A DNA stretch of 32,816 nt from Candidatus Cloacimonadota bacterium (GTDB lineage Bacteria > Cloacimonadota > Cloacimonadia > Cloacimonadales > JAFGVF01), in NCBI GenBank assembly GCA_016838885.1, contig JAEKNW010000316.1, positions 1 to 32,816 on the forward strand. Reading direction: 5' to 3'. Position 1 is the stretch's first letter. The number at the start of each line of letters is the position of its first letter. This document shows, in pieces, positions 22,038 to 30,193 of the stretch. The position numbers and the translations under genes were made by a program. A model generated the notes under the pieces. It had not been told where the DNA came from, did not search any database, and saw nothing but the letters and a program-made list of their open reading frames with translations.

Positions 22038-22059
22038 CTCACTCTAATTGAGAGAGCCG
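22038..22059 (+). repeat. 25-bp intergenic repeat, degenerate copy
   Basis: CTCACTCTAATTGAGAGAGC + CG resembles the 21769-21793 unit with a 2-bp deletion and a few substitutions, and is likewise followed by a run of A. It is the last member of the cluster before the cyclase gene. From here to 22132 the DNA is AT-rich with no further feature I can support. Confidence 0.5.
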
Positions 22060-22132
22060 AAAAAAATTAGAATAATTCTTGCTAAGATATTAAATAATCG
22101 CAAAATGTCATTAAACCCAAATTGGAGATGTT

Positions 22133-25100
22133 ATGATAGATTATAATCATTTATTACCAGGAATAATTAGAGAGATAGTCGCAGGTGGAGAGTTAAATTA
22201 TTCTAAATTACCTTACTCTAAATTAATAGAAGCAGGGGTTCTTTTTACTGATGTGAGTGGTTTCACAAAAATGACTGAGTTAGTTAGTAAGGGAGGTCAT
22301 TATTCTATCGAGATTATCACAGATTTATTGAACAGTTATTTTGAAGAGATGAACAAATGTATAGATGAATGTGACGGAGATCTCATCAAATATGGTGGAG
22401 ATTCAATATTAGCTATATTTCCAGGTGATGAAGATTCTGCTGAAGCTAGGATGAAAATATGTCTAGTCAAAATGAAGCAAAGATTAAAAATCTTAAATAT
22501 TCAATTTCAAGATATCTATAATTTAGATATTGATTTTCATGGTAATTTTAGTTGGGGAGAGGTAAAGATTAATATTGTTGGAGATGAAATTCATCATCTT
22601 GATTATTTTATAAATGGAAAGCCATTGGAAGAGGTTTTCACTCAAGGAGATATTACCATTGATGTTGACCTCAAATCAACTGATTATAAGAAACAGAAAT
22701 CCAATTTAATTACAGATAATCAATTACTAAGCAATTTTCTCCCTAAACGGGTAAATGACTGGCTGGGAAATAATAAGTTTAGGGGAGAGCTTAAAAACTC
22801 TGCTGTAATGTTTGTTAAAATTCAAAATGCTGATGATTCTCAAACCGAAATAGGACTCCAAAATTATCATAAATTCTATCGGCAAATGCAAAATATCGTG
22901 TATTTTTATGAAGGGACGATAAATAAAATCGATTATACTGATAAAGGTTATTTAATCTTAATCACCTTTGGTGTTCCTTATCTTCATAATGATGATATTG
23001 AAAGAGCTTTTGTCTGTAGTACCAAAATATCTAAATTGGCAGTTAGTGGGATTAAAACTAAAATTGGGTTAACTTATCAAAATATCTTTAGTGGTATTTT
23101 AGGGGCTAAAAAACGCTATGAATATGGGATAATCGGTAATGGGGTAAATATTTCTGCTCGACTTATGAGCGAGTCCCCCTATAATGATTTTACCTTCTCA
23201 TCTGAGATTATTCCCTCCATAAAGGGAAGATATGAAACTCAATTTATTAAAAAAGTCCAAGTTAAAGGCATCGCTGAAGAGATTGAAATTTATCATATAA
23301 CCAAGGAGTTGTCCGACTACTGGAGTGCTTTTGTTGCAAAGTATGAAAATGATAAATTATTTGGGTATGATGATATTCTGATAACCATGGATGGTCATCT
23401 ATTGACCTGCATCTCGGGTAATCCGGGAAGTGGAAAATCTCATCTAGTTTATGAGTATCTTAAAGCTAAAATAGAGAATAAAGATTCTAATCTTATCCTG
23501 GTCATGAGTGAGTATGATAAACTGAAACCATTTACTATCTTTTACAAGCTAATTAGTAGATTTCTAGCTATTGATAGCATTGTTGATGATATAATTTTGT
23601 TAAAGAGATTTTTAAAAAAGCGATGTATTAAGCTTGATTTGGATATTATCACTGATTATTTTCAAGAAAGTTCTATTGAATTAAAGGGAAAAAACTTACC
23701 TATAGTTGAAGAAATTCTAACTGAAATATTAGTAACAGTATTAAAAGAGAATGACATCCTTGTTATTGAAAACACTCAGTGGCTTGATCAGCAGTCAAGT
23801 AAATTATTGATTAAGATGATTCCGAAATTGCAAGTCGAAAAGAAGAAAGTCCTTCTCACTACTAATGATATAAATATTTTTAATGATTATATCTACTATT
23901 CTCCTTTAAAAGTTGAGATGAAGAATTTTGATGAAGCACTGACAAAAGAGTTCTTTCTTTCCAAAAATCTTAATGTTACTCCTAAAGCCCTTAAAGAGAT
24001 ACTTACCTTATCACAGAGTAATCCTGCCTATATCAAAGAAGTTTGTTCTATTATTGAACATAATTGGTCTAGTTCTAAAGGTATTTTTGATGTAAGTGAT
24101 TTTCTGCAATTAGTTCGAGCAGGGAAACTACCAAAGTCTTTTGAAACTGTTCTCTTAAATGATTTTGAAGCTCTAGATGAAGATACTAAACAGCTTTTAA
24201 AGTATGCCTCCATAATGGGAGTATCTTTCAATGACCAGTTAATGGATATCTTTTCTGAAGAGTTTGTTAGGGAACACATTCAAACAGTTTTGAAAAAACT
24301 AACAGCTAACAAACATATTTTTAAGAAGTTAATTTTACCTGAAGTTGAATATTTCTTCAATAATTCTCTCATGAGAGATGCAATCTATAGAACAATACTT
24401 TTTAAAGAGAAACAGAAATTGCATATAACAATTGCTAACTATTATATCAAGAATTATAAGAGCAAAATCTCTATGTATTACGAAGTAATAGCTAATCACT
24501 TTATCCTAGCCAAATCTGACCTAAATATCGTGAAATGGTCTTTACTGGCAGCTCAAAAAAACTATGTTATGTCTGCCTATGGTATATGTAATTATTATTA
24601 CAGCCAAGCCCTTGATTTCTGTGAAAACGAAAAAGAACGAAATGATATTCTGTTATTGTTAGTTGAAGTTAATATCGCCCAAAATAAAATACGAGAAGTT
24701 GCCCAATATCAAAACCTGATTCAGCTTGACTTGTTATCACAGGAGCAAATAGATTTATATTACTTTTATCAGATTCGTTTATATGAAATTCAAAAAGATT
24801 TTCAAGCTTTTAAAAGTACTTATCAAAAGATCAAAGATATCATTCAGTCTCAAGAGATTTTGTTTAGAATAAAACTAATTCTCTTTGATTATTATAGAAT
24901 GAGCAACTCCTTAGAACAATTCGAAACTCTGAAGAAAGAGTTGAAGGAGAGTATCGACTCTCAATCTATCACCATTGGAATTCTCTTTTATTCAATAATT
25001 GGACAATATTACTTAGATAGAGCGGATTATAAGCTAGCTGAAGAAAACTACCAAATACTCCATAAAATTGCCCAAGAAAATGATAAAAGATTTTACTTAA

Positions 25101-25873
25101 GAATTTCAGAAACATCGCTGGGAATCATTCAAATAAGACTAGGGAATCAAGAAAAAGGTTTAGAATATTTCAAAAAAGCCTTAAATATTGCCGAAGATAT
25201 CGGTGATAAACATGGTTATGCAAAGGTTTCTACTGAAATCGCAATGATTTATTTTGCTCAAGGTTTAGATGATCAAGCCTTAGCAACCCTAGAAAATTGT
25301 CTTTCAACTGCAAAATATATTGGAGATAAACAACAAGAACAAACAGTCCTCTATAATTTTGGCTATATATATTTTGTATTACAAGAGTATGAAAGAGCTA
25401 TAACTTATTTCACTCAAGCAAAAGAGATTGCTGAGTTAATTGATGATAAAGTTGGCATAGCTTATGCTAATGATGGACTTGGAGATGCTTTTTTTCAACA
25501 AGGAAACTTAACTGAAGCAAAAAAGATTTATGAAACCAATTTAAAACGTCAACAAGAGTTGCAAGATAAAGAGGGTATCGCGCATTCTCTCGGTAACTTA
25601 GCTAATGTTATGAGAGCAGAGAAGGATTATGAGGGAGCATTTAAATACTATCAAATTCAAGAAGAGTCTCTTAATGAAATAGGAGATAAAATTGGTCAAG
25701 GTAAAGCTCTTTTCAATTGGGGAATTACTTTTGAAATCCTAGGTGATGATGAGAAGGCTGTTGAAAAACTAATTACAGCATACAAGCTTTTTAATGATGC
25801 TAAGGATATAAATTACGCCAGCTATACTCAAGAACAGATTGATAGAATTAAGGGAAAATTAGTAATAAACTAA
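22133..25873 (+). CDS. Soluble-adenylyl-cyclase-like protein: two class III cyclase domains, STAND ATPase, TPRs
   Basis: 1,246 aa, cytosolic, no signal peptide or membrane segment. ATG preceded by GGAG (22124-22127). Domain 1 (about 30-175) has the metal-binding aspartates, LFTDVSGFT (D40) and IKYGGDS (K86, D90), but lacks the VN..AR motif. Domain 2 (about 220-370) has lost the first metal site (VMFVKIQNAD) but has YGIIGNGVNISARL (331-344), which supplies the catalytic Asn and Arg. The halves would complement at one heterodimer-like site, as in ADCY10. A P-loop GNPGSGKS (429-436) and Walker B-like LVIENTQWLD (about 543-552) mark a STAND/AAA_16 NTPase. Seven ~40-residue TPRs (about 953-1230) with IGDK-type linkers end the chain. 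Likely makes cAMP in response to an unknown signal. It could be a degenerate, non-catalytic regulator. It stands 78 bp before the DRTGG operon and could be co-transcribed. Confidence 0.88.
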   Translation: MIDYNHLLPGIIREIVAGGELNYSKLPYSKLIEAGVLFTDVSGFTKMTELVSKGGHYSIEIITDLLNSYFEEMNKCIDECDGDLIKYGGDSILAIFPGDEDSAEARMKICLVKMKQRLKILNIQFQDIYNLDIDFHGNFSWGEVKINIVGDEIHHLDYFINGKPLEEVFTQGDITIDVDLKSTDYKKQKSNLITDNQLLSNFLPKRVNDWLGNNKFRGELKNSAVMFVKIQNADDSQTEIGLQNYHKFYRQMQNIVYFYEGTINKIDYTDKGYLILITFGVPYLHNDDIERAFVCSTKISKLAVSGIKTKIGLTYQNIFSGILGAKKRYEYGIIGNGVNISARLMSESPYNDFTFSSEIIPSIKGRYETQFIKKVQVKGIAEEIEIYHITKELSDYWSAFVAKYENDKLFGYDDILITMDGHLLTCISGNPGSGKSHLVYEYLKAKIENKDSNLILVMSEYDKLKPFTIFYKLISRFLAIDSIVDDIILLKRFLKKRCIKLDLDIITDYFQESSIELKGKNLPIVEEILTEILVTVLKENDILVIENTQWLDQQSSKLLIKMIPKLQVEKKKVLLTTNDINIFNDYIYYSPLKVEMKNFDEALTKEFFLSKNLNVTPKALKEILTLSQSNPAYIKEVCSIIEHNWSSSKGIFDVSDFLQLVRAGKLPKSFETVLLNDFEALDEDTKQLLKYASIMGVSFNDQLMDIFSEEFVREHIQTVLKKLTANKHIFKKLILPEVEYFFNNSLMRDAIYRTILFKEKQKLHITIANYYIKNYKSKISMYYEVIANHFILAKSDLNIVKWSLLAAQKNYVMSAYGICNYYYSQALDFCENEKERNDILLLLVEVNIAQNKIREVAQYQNLIQLDLLSQEQIDLYYFYQIRLYEIQKDFQAFKSTYQKIKDIIQSQEILFRIKLILFDYYRMSNSLEQFETLKKELKESIDSQSITIGILFYSIIGQYYLDRADYKLAEENYQILHKIAQENDKRFYLRISETSLGIIQIRLGNQEKGLEYFKKALNIAEDIGDKHGYAKVSTEIAMIYFAQGLDDQALATLENCLSTAKYIGDKQQEQTVLYNFGYIYFVLQEYERAITYFTQAKEIAELIDDKVGIAYANDGLGDAFFQQGNLTEAKKIYETNLKRQQELQDKEGIAHSLGNLANVMRAEKDYEGAFKYYQIQEESLNEIGDKIGQGKALFNWGITFEILGDDEKAVEKLITAYKLFNDAKDINYASYTQEQIDRIKGKLVIN

Positions 25874-25890
25874 ATTTTGGTGAATAAATC

Positions 25891-25919
25891 TTGACGTAAA
25901 AAGCTTTAATTGAAATATT
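25891..25919 (+). promoter_or_regulatory. Possible weak promoter before the DRTGG/hydrogenase-like operon
   Basis: TTGACG at 25891-25896 is one base off the -35 consensus; the sequence 17 bp downstream (AATATT, 25914-25919) is a poor -10. It lies in the 78-bp gap after the cyclase gene, where no terminator hairpin is visible. Either this drives the operon or transcription reads through from the cyclase gene. Confidence 0.3.
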
Positions 25920-25951
25920 TGGAAAATAATAATAATTAAGAAGGGAATATC

Positions 25952-26299
25952 ATGAAATTAAAAGATATCTTAGAGTTATTAGAAGGTGAGTTATTAACTC
26001 CTGATGCTGATATAGAGGTAGATATACCTTGTGCATTTGGCTCAGATTTAATATCGGACATCTTAATGTGTACCAAAGAATCTACACTTTTATTAACCGG
26101 ATTAACTAACCCGCAAGTTATTAGATTATCCGATATGATTGATTTGTTAGGAGTCGTTTTTGTCCGAGGTAAAAGACCTCCTCAAGACCTTATTGATATG
26201 GCGATTGAGAGAGAACTACCATTAATCACTACTAAAATGACCATGTACAAATCTGCAGGGCTTCTATATAACAAAGATTTAAGAAGTTGTCAGATTTAA
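25952..26299 (+). CDS. DRTGG-domain protein (first of two)
   Basis: 115 aa, a single small alpha/beta domain of the DRTGG family. Visible family features: MKLKDILELLEGELL start, a segment of hydrophobic strands (TLLLTGL, GVVFVRG), RPPQDLIDMAIERELPLITT and a C-terminal MYKSAGLLY. Ribosome-binding site AAGGGA (25941-25946). DRTGG domains are small modules of uncertain biochemistry, elsewhere fused to phosphotransacetylase or CBS domains, where a regulatory ligand-binding role is assumed. A paralogue two genes on (28099-28443) suggests the two proteins pair or act at successive steps. The stop overlaps the possible TTG start of the next gene, indicating translational coupling. Confidence 0.85.
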   Translation: MKLKDILELLEGELLTPDADIEVDIPCAFGSDLISDILMCTKESTLLLTGLTNPQVIRLSDMIDLLGVVFVRGKRPPQDLIDMAIERELPLITTKMTMYKSAGLLYNKDLRSCQI

Positions 26300-26301
26300 A
26301 T

Positions 26302-26793
26302 ATGGCGGAATATTGGAATATCAACGATGACTTCAAAGATAGATTTGAGTTGTTTCAAAAAGAGAAACCGGCTCCGGCTATTACTTTGGAGTTTGAGGTA
26401 ACTAAGCACGACTTTAATAATGCGGGGAATGGCTCAGCTGAACTAAAGAGATTACTGAAAAAGCTAGGAATTGATCCTGTAGTTTTACGCAAAGTTGCAG
26501 TTGCTTCTTATGAAGCAGAGATAAACTTAGCTGCTCATTCAGAAGGTGGAGTCATGAAAAGTAATGTGCATGGTGATTTAGTTCATATAGTATTTGAAGA
26601 TATTGGTCCTGGGATTGAAGATATTCATAAAGCCTTAGAGCCCGGTTTTTCAACAGCAGTTGAGTATGTCCGCGAAATGGGTTTTGGAGCCGGATTAGGT
26701 TTACCCAACATTAAAAAGAATTCTGATGTGATGCATCTAGATTCTGTAAGAGGAAGAAATACTATATTAGAGATTATAACATATTTTAAATAG
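26302..26793 (+). CDS. RsbW-like HATPase (GHKL) anti-sigma/serine-kinase-type protein
   Basis: 163 aa from the ATG at 26302; a TTG at 26287 would add five residues (MSDLN) and overlap the upstream gene by 13 nt. Neither start has a well-spaced Shine-Dalgarno: AAGAAG (26281-26286) touches the TTG and is 15 nt from the ATG. The GHKL ATP fold is clear: N-box YEAEINLAAHS, G1 box DIGPGIED, G2 box GFGAGLGLPNIKK and a late G-RNT strand. It is a stand-alone ATPase domain with no histidine-phosphorylation or sensor part, as in RsbW/SpoIIAB anti-sigma kinases. In this kind of operon it is likely to phosphorylate or switch a partner according to the state of the iron-sulfur protein encoded next. The partner is not evident here: no STAS antagonist or sigma factor lies nearby. 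Confidence 0.85.
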   Translation: MAEYWNINDDFKDRFELFQKEKPAPAITLEFEVTKHDFNNAGNGSAELKRLLKKLGIDPVVLRKVAVASYEAEINLAAHSEGGVMKSNVHGDLVHIVFEDIGPGIEDIHKALEPGFSTAVEYVREMGFGAGLGLPNIKKNSDVMHLDSVRGRNTILEIITYFK

Positions 26794-26806
26794 ATAGCAG
26801 GAATAT

Positions 26807-28093
26807 ATGTATCAGAAAAACGAGTATTTTCATGCTTTACAAATTAAGCAAGAAAATTGCACCGGGTGTACTGCTTGTGTTAAAGTGTGTCCTACCGAAG
26901 CTATTAGAATAAGAAATAAAACTATAATACTGGATGAAAGAAGGTGTATCGATTGCGGTAATTGTATAGAAGCATGTTCATTCAAAGCAATTATACCTTA
27001 TTCGGATAATTTTGAGATAATGAATAATTTCAAATATCGAATTGCCGTCTTTTCAACCGTATATGCCGGGCAATTTTCTGAAGAGAATAATTATGCTACA
27101 ATTAAGAAAACTATCCTAAAACTAGGTTTCGATGAAGTAGCTGAAGAGTCTAGTGTTGTAGATTTCATGACTGAGATGATTCAGAAATATATCCGCGATA
27201 ACAAAGATATTAGGCCTGTTTTATCTAGTGGCTGTCCTGCTATAGTTAGACTTATCCAAGTTCGATTTCCATCTCTATTGCCTAATCTTTTTCACATCGA
27301 AGCTCCTATGAGTATTCTTTCCTATTATTTAAGAGAACAGGCAAAAGAGAAGTATCAATACTCAGATGATGAAGTAGGTGTCTTTCTTATTGTTCCTTGT
27401 GTTTCACAAGTTACTGCAGTTCATCAGCCTGAAGGTACTTACAAGAGTTATCAAGACGGTGCCTTTTCTATTAGGCAGATATACAGTAAAGCTCAAGAAG
27501 TCGTAAAAGAAGCTTGGTATGACAATGCACCAATCGATACCTATGAAAGAGGTTTAACTTATGGTATTGCTGCTAAAGAAGCAGATAAAATTGATTCAGA
27601 CGATATCAGAGTTTTATCTGTTACGGGGATTGATAACTGCATAGATATTCTCTCCAGAATCGAAGACCACCATTTTGATCAATATCAATACGTAGTACTG
27701 AGAAGTTGTGATGTCGGGTGTGTTGGGGGTGGTTTAAATGTCGAGAATAAATTCATAGCGATGAGTAGATTGAAAAAATTAGCCCAGAAAGAAAATGATG
27801 ATAAATTGGATTATAAAGAGTTTTGGGCTCTTAACAAGAAGGGTAAATTTGATGTTCCAAAACTAAAACCTCGTTCTATTATGGAGCTTGATGATAATCT
27901 ATTTGCTGCCTTAGAGAAGATTCAGAAGATTCAAGAGATTGTTAAGCAATTACCGGGTATTAACTGCTGCGCTTGTGGTTGCCCTACTTGTTACGCTTTA
28001 GCTGAAGATATAGTGCAAGGTAAAGCAACAATAAAAGATTGTGTAATCCTATATAAACAGAATTTAGATAAAACTGAAAAGAAAGGAAAATAA
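26807..28093 (+). CDS. [FeFe]-hydrogenase-like iron-sulfur protein, probably regulatory
   Basis: 428 aa, cytosolic. N-terminal two-[4Fe-4S] ferredoxin domain (Cys 18, 21, 24, 28 and 47, 50, 53, 57). Hydrogenase large-subunit-like core (about 75-330), then a C-terminal Fe-S domain (NCCACGCPTC, Cys 387-395, plus C412). The three H-cluster loops are altered. L1 is SSGCPA (C143) instead of TSCCPxW, so the presumed proton-relay Cys is Gly. L2 is VPCVSQ (C198), lacking the usual Lys. L3 is SCDVGCVGGG (C301, C305). Four cluster ligands are therefore retained while proton-transfer residues are lost. This suggests a sensor or low-activity hydrogenase rather than a main catabolic enzyme. Ribosome-binding site GCAGGA (26797-26802). 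The gene sits in the DRTGG/HATPase/PHP operon, which I associate with fermentative anaerobes, often near HydABC-type hydrogenase genes; none are in this window. Confidence 0.88.
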   Translation: MYQKNEYFHALQIKQENCTGCTACVKVCPTEAIRIRNKTIILDERRCIDCGNCIEACSFKAIIPYSDNFEIMNNFKYRIAVFSTVYAGQFSEENNYATIKKTILKLGFDEVAEESSVVDFMTEMIQKYIRDNKDIRPVLSSGCPAIVRLIQVRFPSLLPNLFHIEAPMSILSYYLREQAKEKYQYSDDEVGVFLIVPCVSQVTAVHQPEGTYKSYQDGAFSIRQIYSKAQEVVKEAWYDNAPIDTYERGLTYGIAAKEADKIDSDDIRVLSVTGIDNCIDILSRIEDHHFDQYQYVVLRSCDVGCVGGGLNVENKFIAMSRLKKLAQKENDDKLDYKEFWALNKKGKFDVPKLKPRSIMELDDNLFAALEKIQKIQEIVKQLPGINCCACGCPTCYALAEDIVQGKATIKDCVILYKQNLDKTEKKGK

Positions 28094-28098
28094 AAATA

Positions 28099-28443
28099 AT
28101 GATAAAGTTACAAGATTACTTAAATAAGATAGACCATGTTGTTCTTAATCCGGAAGTTAATGTAGAGAATGTTGAGCTTAACACCGGATATGTTTCTGAT
28201 TTACTCTCAGACGTAATGGGTTCTGCTAAAGATAATATGGCATGGTTCACTATTATGCGACACATGAATGTGATTGCAGTAGCCTCTATGGCTGATATCC
28301 CTTGTATTGTTTTTGGCAAGAATACTCCTCCTGAACAAGCTGTTATTGATAAAGCAACTGAAGAAGGAATAGTTTTAATTAAAACATCTTTACCTGTTTT
28401 TGATGCTGCGGGAGTTTTATATCAGCTTTTGCATCAAGATTAA
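28099..28443 (+). CDS. DRTGG-domain protein (second of two)
   Basis: 114 aa, paralogous to the 25952-26299 product: same length, similar start (MIKLQDYLNKIDHVVLNP), and a shared core pattern YVSDLLSDVMG / PCIVFGKNTPPEQAVIDKA / IVLIKTSLPVFDAAGVLY. The GF/YxSDLLSDV segment parallels GSDLISDIL in the first copy. The gap to the upstream stop is 5 nt and AAAGGAAA (28082-28088) serves as ribosome-binding site. Its last stop base is the first base of the next gene's ATG (TAATG). The ligand is unknown; the position between an iron-sulfur sensor-like protein and a PHP phosphoesterase suggests part of one signalling unit. Confidence 0.85.
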   Translation: MIKLQDYLNKIDHVVLNPEVNVENVELNTGYVSDLLSDVMGSAKDNMAWFTIMRHMNVIAVASMADIPCIVFGKNTPPEQAVIDKATEEGIVLIKTSLPVFDAAGVLYQLLHQD

Positions 28444-29186
28444 TGCTAAAAAAGTTTAAAATAGACCTTCATAATCACACAGTTCTTTCTCCTTGTGGAG
28501 GCTTGGAAATGTCTCCTCTTGCTTTTATCGAACGGGCTAAGGAGCTTGGACTTGACATGATAGCAGTTACAGACCATAATAGTTGTAAAAATTGCCAAGC
28601 CTACTATGAGCTAGGAAAGAAGCATGACATTGTAGTAATACCTGGTGTCGAAATCCAAACTATGGAAGAGATTCATGTAGTTGCTCTGTTTCCGGATATT
28701 GAAACAGCTATGAAGTTTGATGAAGAAATATATGAAGCTCTTCTTCCGATTGAAAATAATCCTGATTACTTTGGGGATCAAGTTATCGTGGATAAAGATG
28801 AAAATATTATCGGAATTGAAGAAAGAGCTCTCATAAATTCTGTAATCTGGGATTTTGAGACTACTGTTTTAAAAGTCAAAGAATTTGATTCTATCTGTTT
28901 TCCTGCCCATATCGATGCTCAAACTAATTCTGTTATTTCTCAACTTGGATTTCTTCCTAAGAATTTATCTATTGATGGAGTAGGTATAACAGCCAGGTGT
29001 GATATTAACCAATTTATGGCAAAGAACTCTTATCTTTCAGGCTTAACTGTGATCAGAAATTCTGATGCCCACTATCTTAATGATATGGGGTCTGGAAGCT
29101 GTTTTGCCAGGCTAGCCCAAGCAAGTTTTCAAGAATTAAAAAAAGCATTTGCTAAAGAAGAGGGAAGAGAAATCATCCCGGCTTAA
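28443..29186 (+). CDS. PHP-domain metal-dependent phosphoesterase
   Basis: 247 aa. Metal-ligand motifs of the PHP fold are in place: DLHNHTVLSPC (H10, H12), VTDHNS (D44, H45), PGVEIQT (E70), EIHVVALF (H78), FPAHID and late SDAH. The LSPCGGLEM start is the form found in the stand-alone PHP proteins of this operon type. The ATG overlaps the upstream TAA by one base, so translation is coupled. The family hydrolyses phosphoesters or nucleotides with two or three metal ions. The specific substrate is unknown, but a small phosphorylated signal fits the context. It converges with the minus-strand pseudouridine synthase gene with a 4-bp overlap and no separate terminator. Confidence 0.88.
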   Translation: MLKKFKIDLHNHTVLSPCGGLEMSPLAFIERAKELGLDMIAVTDHNSCKNCQAYYELGKKHDIVVIPGVEIQTMEEIHVVALFPDIETAMKFDEEIYEALLPIENNPDYFGDQVIVDKDENIIGIEERALINSVIWDFETTVLKVKEFDSICFPAHIDAQTNSVISQLGFLPKNLSIDGVGITARCDINQFMAKNSYLSGLTVIRNSDAHYLNDMGSGSCFARLAQASFQELKKAFAKEEGREIIPA

Positions 29187-30088
29187 TCTTTTTGATATTT
29201 CTCAAATCTTCTTTTTTCTCTTTCTAAATGAGCTGTAAATTTATGAGGGAGGGAAAGATTAAAGCTTAATTTCTCTTGTGTGATGGGATGATTAAAGGCA
29301 AGTTCTGTTGCCGATAAGAAAAGGCCCTTTCCTGAGAGTACTAAGTCTTTATTCCCATATAACTTATCCCCTAAAATGTGGTGTCCTATACTGGCAAGAT
29401 GTATTCTTAGTTGATGAGTTCTGCCTGTGAATAATCTTAGTTCCAACAAAGAAATCTCACCAACTTTTAAAGATGGACATGTCATTATCAATTTATACTT
29501 AGTTAAAGCCTCTACTTTTCCTATGGGGCTATCAATTACCCCTTCATTAGCAGGACAACCTATTACAATTGCGCTATACTTTTTAACAATCTCTCGTGCT
29601 TGAAACTGTCTTGAGAGTTCAATCAAGGCACCTGATGTCTTTGCAATTAAGAGTAATCCGGAAGTTTGATTATCTAATCTATGAACAGGCCTTAACTTCT
29701 TTAATCCATCAGTGCCGGTATTTAAAGAAATATTAGAAAGAAGCATATTCTCAATAGTCTTGAATTTATTCCCACTCACATCAACACCTGCAGGTTTATT
29801 GATTACAGCTAGATAATCATCTTCATAAATAATTTCTAAGTTTCTCTGATAAGCTTTATAAGTTATATCCTCTTCTTCAATCAAAGTAATGACATCACCA
29901 TTCTTAACATAATCTGCAGTATATCCTCGCTGGTCATTTATCAATATATCTCCACGCTTAATAGCCTTGATTAAGGCCTTACGACTGTGAATATAATCAA
30001 ATCTATGAAAGCCGATATCACTCAACCTCATCTGATTATCTAAATTATCTAGTTTTATAGTTTCTATTATCTTCATTGATTCGTCCAT
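29183..30088 (-). CDS. RluA-family 23S rRNA/tRNA pseudouridine synthase
   Basis: 301 aa. N-terminal S4 RNA-binding domain (about 19-70; SRKALIKAIKRGDILIND). Catalytic domain with INKPAGV (96-102), the signature HRLDNQTSG (136-144; D139 is the catalytic aspartate) and TGRTHQLRIHLASIGHHILGD. It isomerises uridine to pseudouridine in structured RNA; the exact target (RluC/RluD-type 23S sites or tRNA) cannot be told from sequence alone. The start at 30088 lacks an evident Shine-Dalgarno; an in-frame ATG four codons on (M5) is an alternative and would cost no S4 residue. TATAAT on the minus strand (30107-30112) could be its -10, implying a very short leader. The gene is unrelated in function to its neighbours. 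Confidence 0.92.
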   Translation of the reverse strand: MDESMKIIETIKLDNLDNQMRLSDIGFHRFDYIHSRKALIKAIKRGDILINDQRGYTADYVKNGDVITLIEEEDITYKAYQRNLEIIYEDDYLAVINKPAGVDVSGNKFKTIENMLLSNISLNTGTDGLKKLRPVHRLDNQTSGLLLIAKTSGALIELSRQFQAREIVKKYSAIVIGCPANEGVIDSPIGKVEALTKYKLIMTCPSLKVGEISLLELRLFTGRTHQLRIHLASIGHHILGDKLYGNKDLVLSGKGLFLSATELAFNHPITQEKLSFNLSLPHKFTAHLEREKRRFEKYQKD

Positions 30089-30193
30089 TTTTTATCATTA
30101 TTTGGGATTATAGTTATTTCTTTATTGACTTATTTTCTTTCTTCACAAAATATGGCAAGATAAATAATAATAAAAAAAAAGTAGGTAAGAAGT
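30089..30193. promoter_or_regulatory. Divergent spacer between pseudouridine synthase and aminotransferase genes
   Basis: A 105-bp AT-rich spacer that must carry promoters in both directions. For the minus gene, TATAAT (30107-30112, minus strand) is visible without a good -35. For the plus gene, TTGACT (30125-30130) is a good -35 but the nearest -10-like hexamer (TATGGC, 30151-30156) has a 20-bp spacing and poor fit. I see no operator palindrome. Confidence 0.35.

Noticed and set aside
21311-22059. CRISPR array
   Set aside because: The repeated 25-bp units are in both orientations with irregular spacing (10 bp to ~400 bp) and there are no uniform spacers or cas genes.
24028-24279. Minus-strand 83-codon frame inside the cyclase gene
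   Set aside because: Shadow of the well-supported + strand gene; no ribosome-binding site and no domain.
26807-28093. Catalytic HydA-type hydrogenase
   Set aside because: Loop 1 has Gly in place of the proton-relay Cys and loop 2 lacks the usual Lys, so full catalytic function is doubtful.
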